This document shows, piece after piece, positions 11,611 to 22,467 of a stretch of DNA of 64,000 nucleotides. The notes below the pieces were generated by a model that worked only from the letters and a program-made list of their open reading frames with translations, had not been told where the DNA came from and ran no database searches. The number at the start of each line of letters is the position of its first letter. Position 1 is the stretch's first letter. The stretch spans positions 5,084,001-5,148,000 of the forward strand of contig JAUKUA010000001.1 of assembly GCA_030549175.1 (NCBI GenBank), written 5' to 3'. Source of the stretch: Lasiosphaeris hirsuta. Lineage: Eukaryota > Ascomycota > Sordariomycetes > Sordariales > Lasiosphaeriaceae. Position numbers and translations under genes: made by a program.

Positions 11611-12793
11611 GATGGCAGGAAAGAGAGGAGAGAGTCGGGTGGGATTCCGGGGTTTTTTAACAGGATGAATCGAAATCCGAAGGCAGACTCGATGGCGGCC
11701 AGGGATCGCTAGTCGGCAGAGGGAAAGTGGATTCGGAAGATGATGGGGTGGTTGCGGGTAGGACAAATGTCAGCGGCGGCGCCTCGTATGTTTATAGATT
11801 GGAATGGCCCGAGCTGGATGTGCCGGCGCGATCGATGTGGTGGAGGTGAAACGCAGGCACAGAAAAAAGCGAGGTGGGGGGTCGGATGACGACTGAGGAA
11901 CAAGTCTGGGCAGCTCTTGGATGGCGATGGCTCAGATTGCCCTTCTTTGTTGGCGGAACTTTTTGTGGACTTTAGGGGAACCAGTGATCGACAGCGCCCC
12001 GTCCGATTGCTCTGTGAGGGAGATCCCTTTTGGAGGCGTGGACAATACCAAGGCGCGGGCGGGGAGTTTCTAGTGTTCAGTCGTCGGTCCCTTTGTCTTG
12101 CGGTCGTGGGCAGCGGGCGAGTCCTCTGCGGTCTGTGGTCTGCGGTTTGCGGTCTGAGGCAGTATGAAGGAGCGGTGCTGGTGCAGTGCGGGGTTCTCTG
12201 GCAGAACTGGCGGCGGAATGACTCGAATGGTTCGATAAAAGGTATCACAGAAGAGAGGGGACTGCGATGGGTGGTGGATGAGGAACAGCACAGCAGGTGG
12301 AGAGAGGAGATAGAGAAGCGAATTTAAGAAAGCCCCCCAAGGCAGTCACCCAGTCTCTATCAATGGAAAGAAGGAAAGAGAGGGAGAGGGAGATGAGCCT
12401 TCCCTTCAGGTCCCCAGGCCCCCAGGTGCGGTGGAAGGCGGCGATCACTCATTCCAGATGCAAATACAGCGTCTCTAACCAGCCAGCGGACGATCTTATT
12501 GGCTACCATGCCAGATAGCGGGACCCTAGGATCCCTGTTCGGCCAATAGGGGTTGCAGGGGGCGCTGCTCAGTCTGGGGGGAACTGGGGACCTGGGGGAA
12601 ACGGCGCCAGCACTAGTTAACAATTCAAGGCGAAGCCAAGAGCTCGCCCCCTCGACGTCACGGATCCACAGTCAGGACTCCCCCCATCGAACGATTTGCG
12701 GGGTAAATATCAAGACGCCGTTTTCTCCAAGGTGTTTCTACTCGAGCCCAACAACCTCCTAGCTGCGGAGTTTGTAACACGCCTAACGCATTC

Positions 12794-12810
12794 AAAAAAA
12801 AAAAAAAAAA
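12794..12810 (+). repeat. Poly(A) run followed by C5
   Basis: Seventeen consecutive A followed directly by five C in non-coding sequence. There is no reverse-transcribed gene copy next to it. Confidence 0.9.
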
Positions 12811-15787
12811 CCCCCTTCCATTACAATATGCCCGGCTCTCAGCTCAGCAGGAGCAGTTGGTGCATCCCGCCTTTTTCTTTTGTAAGAAAATTGCGTGTGT
12901 GAGCCCAGCCTAGCCGGAACAGGCAGGAATGTCGCATCTAGTATCCGTACGTTCATAGTGATAGTAAGGGAACTAGCCGAAACATTATTGCCACGAGTTG
13001 TCCCCCGTGTCGCAAGATCTACCAAACTCACCCAATTGCATACCATGCTGCCCCTCGGTTCCGCTGTGCCCAAATGAAAAGAAAGTACAACTCCCTGCAG
13101 AAAGCAAGTAGCTCATCAGGGGCCCAAGGACCCATTACTCTGTGTAGTGGGACACTCTTCACTCTCACCGGTGCTGCAATGCAGATCTGCAAGTATGCTG
13201 ACCGGGTCCTCGTCCGTCAGCACCGGTCCAGGCTACATCCACCATCTTATCTGTGCATGCATCTCGTCGACGAAACACTACAGGAGGCTCGGCGGGATGC
13301 CTTATCGCCTTCTTTCCCTCATGGCCTAGAGATTTATGTCAGTTTCGTCATCCGTGGCCGGAACGACGCATATTGTGCGACTGCGTGGGTGCTAAGGTAG
13401 AAAAGATCAGCGGTATTCCCGTCCATCGACGTTACTCGTGAGCAGCTGTCGTCCTGAACTCGACACCTCAACAAGCCCCCCTAGGCTGGTTGCCACGTCA
13501 AAAAACGGTCGCATTTGTCCCATCTAGATAGCAGAGGCAAGATGGCTTGGCAATCTCTCCCCCACCAGGTGACTTCTGCGCGCTGTGCAGTAGCGCTGCC
13601 TCTCGCGCGCCGCCAGGTCCGCATGGAACTTCCGCTAGCTACGACTTTGGCAGGGGAGTCACCAAGCAGCGAGCGGGCCAGGCGGGGAGACCTGGAAGCC
13701 GAGTCTGGCCAATAGAACAGAGCAAGAGCAGAAATCGTTTCCCATTCCCCTCATTCCTTCATCCTCACGCCGCCTCTCCCTCCCTCGTTACCTTTTACCT
13801 CCAACATCCATCCGCCTACCTGGGCATGCACCTTAGGCCGAGGGTGCCATGGGTGCGAGGAGGGAATAGACATGGGGGTAACCAAGGCATGTCTTGCTGG
13901 AGCTGCCAAGAGAAGACAAAAGGGCACGGCCAATTGGCCTAACCAGGAGCTTATTTGGGCGAATGCCACCCCACAATAGACACAGAGATTGGCGAGGGGA
14001 AATCGTCGTATCACAGACGGTGACGATTCGTGGTCCACGCTGCTTCGTTCGGCTGTAGCTTCCTCGCTCTCTTGCTGATTGATGTTGCTGCTACTGCTGC
14101 AGCTGCCCTCCGAGTTGCATGCATGCATGTCAGTTCAGCCGGAGGGTGAACTGTTGAAAAAACCACCCAGAGGGAGGGTCACACACATGATGTAAAGGGG
14201 GGCTCGGTCTGGGTCGTATTTCTGTTTGGCGCTGGTTTCCATTGCCCTTGAGTTTACGCAGCTTTTGGGTGGCGACATGTTTGGCTCTTCCGCGCCCTCT
14301 CCTGTGAAGGAACTGAGGGGGTTCTGACACCTGATGGAGGCCCGAGAAAAGCAAAAAGCCTGTCCGCTATAAGCCCGGCGACCATAGGGCTGCGCTTCAT
14401 GGTGGTGTGGCGTCCCATCTACCTATCTAATACACTTTGGATGTGCCATCTGCATGCCTCTTGTTGCTCTTCCCAAAGCTCGGCCCAAACCCAGCTTTCA
14501 ATTGCGCAGTACGTCGGGACAAGCCAGCCAATCCTCGCCTCCTCGTCTCCCACGAGCCCAAGGCCGCGTGAGTCTTAGCACAGCTGCGCTATCTGCCCTA
14601 CATACATGCCACCGACATGATGTGTGCACCGGCCTCTCTTGGATAGGACGGGAAAATATGGTTTCCATGGCCTTCCCTCGTGCCCGTGCCCGTGCCCGTC
14701 GTCGCCGTCGTCACCGATCCAAGCCGGGATCCCAATAGGGTGGTTGTTGGTGTGTGGGAATCGGACAACAAGGGCGGGCGGAACTCGAACCCGCCTGGCG
14801 CAGCACGAGCCCTCCCCACCCGGTAATAAGCATGCCGGCAGCCGTTGAGGTGCGAGGTGGGTAGGATGGAGCGGGCCTAGATGGTGTTGTGGCGAGTCTC
14901 CCTCACTCCGTCCACCATGTCCCACTCTGTCGCTTCCCCGCAATTCTGCCAACCTACACCAACGCAAGACAGGGTAACAAGATAGCACCAAGATGAGCAC
15001 ATGCAACATCCACTTTCCTTGGGGACCCCTGCGAGACGCGTTGCTTCGGCGTTAAATATGTGCTTTGTTTTGTCTGCTCGCCGATAGGCACATGCAGGCT
15101 TAGAAGCGAGAACACCGTGGCTCGTGTCATCAACTCGTGTGAAGCTGCGGGTTTGTAGGGTTGTTGATAAGGTGGGATCCAGCCCAAACGGAAGCTCGCG
15201 CTGACGTGCCCGTTTCTCGTCGGTTCGGGCAGCTGGCTCCGACTTCCCGCAGAAAGAGGTTCGGGTCTAGGCTGTGAAACGTGGACATCAAGCCGCTGAA
15301 CTCTTATCACCATGAATGTGGCCTGTTATCAGCTCCAAGTAATTCTCAAGACCGCACAAATTTCTAATGGGAACGAGGCCGAGCTGCGTGTCCCTATATT
15401 ACCAGAAATCGGGTTCGATAAAAAGCGCTGGCAGTCCTCGAGCCGTTTGAGCTCCATGAAAACACCTGTGCAACCGAGAAAAGCCATGCTCAACCATCTC
15501 ACTCAGTTGCTCCACATATAGCCGTCATCCCAGTTCAAGTCTGCTGCCCACATGTAAGCCCAGTGTTGGTAAAGATGCGGCCACTAGCCGCCTATTTGCT
15601 TGTGTCCTCGAACCGTCTAGCTTCCCTTTCCTGCTAGGCAGGTCCATGGGTAGAAAGCTCGCAAGCCCTGCACTATCTAAACCATCTAAGCCATACTACT
15701 GCATGTGGAAGTACATACCCATTACGGCCTCGGTACTTCGGCAGCCAGGCGAGGGCTCGGTTTTTGTATGTAAAAGTTGAAGTTCGC

Positions 15788-15788
<1 letters not shown>

Positions 15789-15816
<28 letters not shown>
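15789..15816 (+). repeat. Poly(A) run, 28 bases
   Basis: Uninterrupted A28 in the gene-poor region. Upstream sequence has no open frame resembling a retroposed gene or a LINE reverse transcriptase, so I treat it as a simple repeat. Confidence 0.9.
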
Positions 15817-15819
<3 letters not shown>

Positions 15820-16721
15820 CTTTCTCCCGAGGTATGCACATTTGCCCTGGGAAGTGGGCAGGGCTAGTAATAGGTTTCCAAAAACCCGGGCCCATACTAT
15901 TTGTCGTACTTGCTAGCAGCTTCCTTTTTGCTCTCTGCACGTGTAGATCCACGGAAGATAATGGACACACGCAATACCACGGCACGGCGGGGTATATCCT
16001 TGGAACTCGACTGCAGGCACTAACGATTGGTTAGAGAGTCTCCGCGCCCATCCACTTGGGAGGGTAACAAGAAGGAAATGGCGCGAGCTAGGCTGGGCGG
16101 GATGGGGCGCATTGGCCTGGGCGCTGTTGAGACTTGTGGAAGTCCTGGTGTTGTGGCTGTTGCGTGTTGGTGGGTTGAAGATGTGGAATTGCGCAATGCG
16201 AGATGAAATATGTCATAAACCGTAAACTCACCGCATTCTTCCCAAAATCTAGTCTGTGTGTTGTTGTGTCGTCGTATATCACACTTGCCCCTCTTCTATC
16301 AAAAAGGGGTTAGTCAACAAAGATCCTCGCAACCGTTCCTAGTAAAATGCAAGCGAAGTCTCTACTATCCATCAGGAAACTCCTTAGCGACTGAAATGAA
16401 ACCCGTGCCTCATAAGAAAACCAACCTGAGCAAAAAAAGTACATGCGATGAATATTCCGCCGAAACTCCTGTCGCCAAACCTGCCGTAACAAAAGGAGTA
16501 TCTTGCTGACATATATCCTGTCTCCGGTATGCCTTTCTATGTGGCATACGCAGGAATGAAGCGATATCCGAAATAAAGGCAGAAACAAGACCAAACATCT
16601 CCCAAAAGTAAACCGACAAACATCAAATTCGAAATTCCAGAACCCTTGACGTGTCCCTGCTGAGCCAATTCTCACCGCGAATTACCAACCATCTCTAACC
16701 TCTGTGTCGCTCGTACCGCTC

Positions 16722-18915
16722 CTACTGCTTGACAGCATCCGTATCGTCGCCCGGGCGTAGCGTCGTATCGCTTCCATTCTCGTTGTCTGACGCTTCACAT
16801 CTCGAGTCGTTTGCTTCAGCAACCAAGGTGGAGGACGTCTCCGGGGCGGAGCCACTGCCACCACTATCGCTGAAAGGCGCCAAGCCATCTCCATCGAGCC
16901 CAAAATTGCTATGGACCTCGCTGCCACTGATAGTTTCGCCGTCGTAGTCAGCCTCCCCATCGCCCACTATTCCGTTGTGCGAGAGGCCGCCGATCAGATG
17001 CTCATCCAAACCTATTTGTTCCCCAATAGGTGGTGCTAGGCAGACACCCTCGCTGGCCAAAGCACTCTCCTGGGCATGGAACCAGGCAACGTCGTCTTGA
17101 GTCTGCACTAGAATCATTGGCCAGGCGGGCGAGCAGTGGTACGCCACCTCGAAGTCTTCTCTTTCATACATCCACCTTGAAAGTATGCATATAAGCCTGG
17201 CCATGCTAATCCGGAGGGGGATCATGTAGCCTCTGGTACCCTGCTCGAGCGCCATGCCAATGGCTTTGAGTAGGGGGCGAAAGAGATGAGAAGTGTCAAT
17301 ATCGCGGTTAGTCAGCATGGCGTCCATGACGATCTCGGCCGCCTCGTCAACACACTCGACAGCGGAGGCCATCATAAGCCTATAGTCAACGCTTGCACCA
17401 CACAGATACATGAATACGCTTCTGTGGATGGCCTCCCCATCTAGGGGACCTTCATGGCTCGGCCTTGCTCGCTCGTATGCTGTACCACAATGATTTCTTA
17501 GCCATGGCCGTTCGGAGAACCAAAACTCCCGCCAGACGTGATTGTTGACCTACTCTTGTTGTACATGAAGTGCAGGGCGTGTCCCAGCATCTCGGGTTGG
17601 TGTAAGCCGAGAGTAAATAGGTTTGGAGTTCCATTCTACACGTTAAATATAAGCATTCTGACATGAACGTCATGTTATGATCTGTTCTAGGCCAAACATA
17701 CCGGATCCTTGGGCGGAAGTCGCTCCTGAAAATAAGGTGACTCCTGGCTGAGGAGATCGTGGTGAACCCTCCACTGATTACCACGGCACTCGATCATGAC
17801 ATCCCATCCCATCTGGCATTCCCAGAGCCTGCGAGCAAGTTAGTCGATAAGACAAACAAGCAAGCTCATCTCCGGGTCAATATTTACGGGAGCTGTTTCA
17901 AATCGTTGGCCTGGATCAGGATTCTCACAAGAAACTCCATCGCTTTCATCTCGCTGACTCTCTCCTCTTCTTCCCTAATAGCGATCTCGATCCTCTCCTC
18001 AATGAGCTTGTCCGATAATGGGGGCCTGTCTCCATCCGAGAAGCGGCGGGGATGCGCTGTCTTTGTCTGAATGGCGGGCATGTTGGCTTGTGTGAATGTG
18101 GATGTATACAAACCCGGAAACCTGTTGCATTGCTTTCCTGTGGGTGCTTTTAAGTCTGTGGGTTCTTTCTTTGGTGGAGACATGCTTGAATCGGCGTTCT
18201 TCCGCCGTCTATTCCCCACGAGACGCCCCAGATCCACAGGTGGCTTCGAGTTGGTGGCCGTCTTGAGGTCGACAAGGGCTTTCTTCGCCTGTTTCTTCGC
18301 GCTCTTTGACTTTGCCCTAGTTTTGGCCAAGTTTTCCGCCACTGTAGGTACCGCTGGCGGTAGCATCAAGCTACAAACATTTGTCTTGCCTTTCTGCGGC
18401 GAGCTGACCGTTCCTGGATGAGTACTCTCGGCTGATACATCTGGCTCAAGACCTGTTGCGCCGTTTGCGCCAGCTGCAGAAGCTATTACGGGGGAGCCTA
18501 TGTATTTCTTCATGGGTTGGCCCAATTCATCTTCTCCATGTGGAGCTGGCGAAGGGGGAGGGGGCTTCCTCCCCCGAGCAGCCTCAGCATACGAGAACTT
18601 GGGCCCCTGTTTCTTCTTTCCCACATCCTGGGTCTTCAGTGGCGCAGGTGTCTTCGGTTTTTTGACAAATGGTGCAGATCTCTCAGTCGAATTCGTACTT
18701 TGGTCATTAGTTGAGCTGGATTTGGCAGATTTCGCTGGTTCAACTTTTGTAGGCGGGGTGCGCTCAGGTTTGGGGAGACTGGCAGGCTCAGTCTTTGAAC
18801 TTTGAGCGGGCTTGTCAGTCCGCAAAGCCACAAACTTCTTGGAGCCCCGAACGGCATCAGCATATGATAAAATCCCCCGCGGGACTGTCGGGGCGTCTGT
18901 CGATTCTGCACTCAT
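16722..18915 (-). CDS. BTB/POZ-domain protein with duplicated SYA motifs
   Basis: Four exons on the minus strand: 18915-17888, 17828-17702, 17635-17554 and 17479-16722. Introns are 59, 66 and 74 nt, with GTAAAT, GTATGT and GTAGGT donors and CAG/TAG/CAG acceptors. Start is ATG 18915 (MSAES); upstream in frame there is only TTG. The 664-residue product begins with about 340 disordered residues rich in K, P and S. These include two copies of an SYAxAxRG-type motif (SYADAVRG near residue 20, SYAEAARG near 120). Splicing then exposes a BTB/POZ core spread over exons 2-4: WDVMIECRGNQWRVHHDLLS, ESPYFQERL, QPEMLGHALHFMYN. The C-terminal tail is acidic. Fungal BTB proteins of this DVxIxC...FxVH...L...SxxF type are numerous and mostly uncharacterised; some BTB proteins act as CUL3 adaptors. 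I see no second domain. Confidence 0.8.
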
Positions 18916-19826
18916 TGTGCTCAAAACCAGCTGGTGTCAAGCTGGTGGCGGCACCTAAATATTTTGCATCGTCCTCTGGATGCTAGAGAGTGCTTCAGCA
19001 AATACTGTGCTCTTCAGGTTGCTAGGTTGAGGCATGGAAAAAGCACCCACTCTGTTAGAGTGAATGGAAGGACATGCGACAAAATAATTTGGGCGAGCCG
19101 CCAGACCATCCGGTGCTGATGCAGGGCGCCAGGTGAAAAATGTACAAGTCTGCGCTGACGTAGTGAGAGTGAAAGCAAAATTAAAAGTGTGAAAATATGG
19201 GTTCCAGTACTCCGTTCAGTTGTTTTCCTCAGTCTCACCTTAGAAGGGGCGCAGTCGGTCAGCCTCGACTACTGAAAGAGTGTTGTTGGGTTGGTTTGTT
19301 TGCTGTGGCTCAGTATTTTTGCCCAAGCTCGAGGCAGTGTGAGGCAGTGCCGCTATGTACCGTTGCGGGCGCCGTTGTCACTCGTAATTATGTCACAAAC
19401 TAAGGTGGGGATGGCAACTTTCACACTCAGGTTCATATTGACAGCCAGCTGGCGAACGCTTTTGTTATCTATGTCCTGACACACCTTCACCTATCCTTGA
19501 TACCTAGGAGAGGGTAGGGCGAATGGGCATCTGTGCAATATTCACTCGATATCGAGCACTGCCTGTGAAGCCGAATATTTAAGGGAAGGCACAATGGAAA
19601 GAACGGGCAGGCATGTGACTAACATGCTTAGGTACCTAGTATGCTGAGCTGCTTTGTGAGCAACCTCAGGTTAAAACTACCTCAAGATCCATTCATTGCC
19701 TATGGGCTCAAGGCGTCTATCTAGTAGACCACTGTGACCTGCCCACACTGTATCTTGCCACCAGGATAACAGAAGCCAGCCTAGGTAAGGTAGTCAGGTA
19801 GGTAAGATAGTCTCACTGCCCGTAAC
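18916..19826. other. Intergenic between BTB gene and four-TM candidate
   Basis: Probable promoter of the BTB gene (minus strand) plus the 3' flank of the four-TM candidate. TAGGTAC/TAGGTAAG-like simple motifs recur around 19630-19810. No gene is supported. Confidence 0.5.
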
Positions 19827-20314
19827 CTAATCGCAGCTGCTGGCCAGCATCCCCACAAAATATCCAACACTCAGAAGTGGCATCCCAACAGTAACAAGCT
19901 GGCGGAAATCGAGCCCACAACATGACAGTAAATTCAATGTAACAGCAGCTATCGCCGCACCCCGGTACGCCCATTCCTGTTGCATAGGTCCCGGCACCAT
20001 GGTATCCGAGAAAGATCGCCAGGTCTTGATGAGTGACACGATAGCGAACACCAAAGAGGAGGTTTCGAGGATGCCCCATAATCGTCCAACTACCGAACTC
20101 GAGTTCATGTACCAATGCATGCATATGACGTACATGATCAGCCACAGCAAAAGCCGGAGTGAGGTGCATGAACTTTTGGGACTGTGGCACGTCGACCGCA
20201 ACCCGGACGTCGTTGGTGATGGCGAGGACTGGGCACGCTTCGCAATGTAAGAGAGGGTAGCATTTATAATATGTCGAAGTAGAGACTTACCATTTTGTTA
20301 GTGGTGCAGGCCAT
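19827..20314 (-). CDS. Small four-transmembrane protein candidate
   Basis: Predicted from two exons, 20314-20291 (24 nt, MACTTNKM) and 20228-19827, joined across a 62-nt intron with a perfect GTAAGT donor and a GCCCAG acceptor. The intron falls between codons and the reading frame continues. The 141-residue product has a polar Ser/Thr start, then four hydrophobic segments at about residues 32-49, 62-78, 99-115 and 120-137, separated by short charged loops (KTWRSF, QQEWAYRG). This looks like a small integral membrane protein. I do not recognise a family. A second minus-strand frame and one plus-strand frame are also open over the same DNA, which lowers confidence. The splice signals and hydrophobic pattern favour the frame given here. 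Confidence 0.45.
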
Positions 20315-20794
20315 GTGGGTTGGAGGGCAATGGGCTTGAGAGACGCCTGGCTGTACCACTGTGTGGGCTTGAAGTTGAAGCTCGGCAAGAGGAGGCGAGG
20401 GACTCGGGTTGAAGGATGTATGCGGATTCTGTATTTAATAGTCCGCACGTTCGATGATAGTTTATGTTTCGTGCGTAACCATATTGGGTTGCAAAACTTT
20501 GGCACATCAGGAGGCCATGTCAACCACACATGTTGAAACCTAAGACGGTTGAGAAAGCCGAGGTCACATGAACCTGATCAGGCATAAGAGGTCACGTCGG
20601 TCCAGCATCGAAGACTGGAAACTCAAAATGTATGCTGAAACACATTTCTTCATCTATGGTATCATGAGCTTATGTATCTGCATAGCTCTTTTGGATGGCG
20701 TCGCTGTGCTTAAATGCCGTCCCCGAAATGACAACCATTGCAGGTTTTGGCTTTCCAACAAGGCCGTACACTGAAACTTCCCGACTTACTCATC
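20315..20794. promoter_or_regulatory. Upstream region of the four-TM candidate and 3' flank of PXR1
   Basis: Spacer between two minus-strand genes. It must hold the promoter of the four-TM candidate and the terminator of PXR1. I see no clear motif or RNA gene. Confidence 0.35.
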
Positions 20795-22006
20795 CTATGA
20801 CTTGATCATGAAGATCTGCCAAGCGTTAGCAACCTGGTTCAGACCTACTTTGAGGAGAGGAAAAATGCCTACCTGATTCAGTGCTGCGGTGTCAGCAAAA
20901 GCCATTCGCTTCTGGGCAATAAACCTTTGCCTTGAGAGAAAGCGGGCTGGACCAAGAACGGGGGTTGAGTAGCCGCTGCCAATTGGCGTAGAAGCGCCAC
21001 TCCCAACGGGTGGTGAGGCTTCAGTCAAGTCCTCACCGGCTGACGTCAGATCCCTGTCTTTCCTTCGCTTCTTCTCCCTTTTGCTTTCGCCTGTCTCGGG
21101 TCCTGATCCAGATGAGGTCTTCTCCCTACGGCGCTTCTCCTTCTTCTCCTTCTTCTCTTCCCTGCCTCTTGCTCTCTTCTCCTTTCGTTCTTTCTTGGCA
21201 TTTTTATGATTTAGAACTGCCGTGTCGACTTCGTCCTCACTTGCAGAAGTCGCTTCCTTTTCTCTTTGAGACTCGTTGTCTTCAATTTCTTTCCTGTGCT
21301 TTCTCGACGTCTTTTTCTTGTGTCTCGACAAGACTCCCTCATTGCCAGAACTAACCTCATCAGTTTTTCGTCTTTTCGACTTCTCGTTGTCTTCTTGGGT
21401 AGTGTCCCCGGCTTTCCTTTTCTTCGACTTTTTGCTCACGGGGTCTGGAGCTTCCTCGTCAGAGCTGGTTGAGAACTCGGTGGCGGCAGTTTCCAGTGGC
21501 TTTTCTGTTTCCTCAACAGGGGTTTCTGTGAGCTGGTCGCCGACTAGCCAGCCGCCCTTCACAAACCGGATGGTCCCTATTTTGCTTGCGAGGTAGCGTC
21601 CTATTTTGGCTTCCTCAATTGCCTGTTTCTCAGCCTCGAGAACATCCTCGCTCTTGCCATTTAGGCGTCCCAGAAGGAGCTGGAAAGCATCCAAGCCCGT
21701 GCACTCGTTGCCGTTATTCCGTTTTGCGCCAAGTCCGAGGTTGTCGTCTTTGAGTGTGACTTGGATGTGTGTCGTGTTTGCCTTGGTGTGCCACTCGGCG
21801 TGTGGTGCGTTCTGGACTCCGAGATACTGGCCTGGCTCCCATCCTTGGGCTCTGAGAAGTTTCTGGCCAAATGTGTCGGTGTTGCGCGACCATCGGGTGT
21901 TGTTTGGGTCGGTCCCCAATTTCCGCTTGCTGTTTGCACCGGTCAGTTTTGTTCTAACTTGATCCCTTATTTGAAGTTCTTACTTTTTGGCAGCGGCGAG
22001 ACCCAT
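20795..22006 (-). CDS. pxr1: PXR1/PinX1-like G-patch protein (snoRNA/rRNA maturation, telomerase regulator)
   Basis: Nucleolar G-patch protein needed for pre-rRNA and snoRNA processing and, as PinX1/Gno1, able to restrain telomerase. Three exons: 22006-21984, 21929-20873 and 20815-20795. The first join gives MGLAAAKNKRKLGTDPNNT, the typical PXR1 start. The G-patch follows (about residues 25-70: FGQKLLRAQGWEPGQYLG, then LGLGAK). The middle and C-terminal half is a KKE/KRR-rich tail (KKEKKEKRRREK), as in yeast Pxr1. The last intron, 20872-20816, is 57 nt with donor GTAGGC, branch GCTAAC and acceptor CAG. Removing it gives ALNQ-IFMIKS, a conserved PXR1 ending. Because it is a multiple of three without stop, retention would insert 19 residues. 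The spliced length is 366 residues. Confidence 0.92.
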
Positions 22007-22467
22007 TTTCAACCAAGGGAGCACTCAGCAGGGCCGAGTCCTTGATCTTTGCGGGGGTTGATTGGGAGAATGGGCGCTGAAATTTCAGGGTCGGCGGCGA
22101 GCGATCCGAACGTTTTTTTTTTGGGGGGGGGGGGGGGGTGGGGCGAGGTTCAGTAGGATTCTGTCCACGTACACCGCCCTTTAAGAAGCGCACGGACCAG
22201 TAGCTTAACGTAAAGGCAAGGTTATTGCCTGCCGCACCTTCCTCTTCAGGGGTACTCGCCTGCCGGGATCACTTAAAAAGTTCACGGGGTGGACTTCGAG
22301 ATGATTAGATGCGGTATTCCACATCGAGTTTCCAGAATACCTTGCATTATTCCTCAATTTCCTGAAAAGCAGCTCTTCCTAAAGTTAGCTGTTCTATCAG
22401 GTAGCTAGGAAAGAAATGCACAAAAATATACGGCTAGGATTCTCTATTTCACTTCTCGCAATTCCCA
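22007..22467. promoter_or_regulatory. Divergent promoter, PXR1 (minus) and coiled-coil gene (plus)
   Basis: This 461-bp spacer must hold both promoters. It contains T10 then G16 at 22113-22138, close to the PXR1 start. Long homopolymers like this are prone to assembly error. Confidence 0.5.
22113..22138 (+). repeat. T10-G16 compound homopolymer
   Basis: Ten T followed directly by sixteen G, then TGGGGCG. The length is uncertain in most sequencing technologies. The G-run could form a G-quadruplex on this strand. Confidence 0.85.

Larger units (their letters stand above)
11611..16721. other. Five-kilobase gene-poor region
   Basis: The first 600-700 bases are probably the leader and promoter of the Ser-rich gene. 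The rest up to the BTB gene has many short open frames on both strands, none with a recognisable domain, plausible splicing or consistent codon bias. It holds A17 at 12794-12810, A28 at 15789-15816, and a GTGCCC/GTC simple repeat near 14680-14707. I could not build a protein gene here; unannotated transcripts remain possible. Confidence 0.5.

Noticed and set aside
11611..11766. Longer N-terminus for the Ser-rich protein
   Set aside because: The frame is open but contains no ATG before 11610; its sequence (Pro/His/Arg-rich) looks like translated leader.
13751..14128. Minus-strand open frame of 125 codons
   Set aside because: Cys/Ser-rich start and mixed hydrophobic sequence without motif, splicing support or codon bias; typical of chance frames in GC-rich DNA.
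14773..14795. tRNA-like T-arm on the minus strand (GGTTCGAGTTCC with a GGCGGG/CCCGCC stem)
   Set aside because: The loop has one base too many for a standard T-arm, and no A-box, anticodon arm or matching acceptor strand could be built upstream.
15789..15816. A28 as the tail of a retroposon
   Set aside because: No coding or target-site duplication signal was found next to it.
19813..20190. Alternative minus-strand frame of 125 codons (MPQSQKFMHL...) over the four-TM candidate
   Set aside because: It opens at a GTG, does not connect in phase to the ATG exon across the good intron, and shows no recognisable domain.
19999..20250. Plus-strand open frame of 83 codons (MVSEKDRQVL...)
   Set aside because: It is antisense to the better-supported spliced four-TM model; there is no domain and no upstream promoter-like leader.
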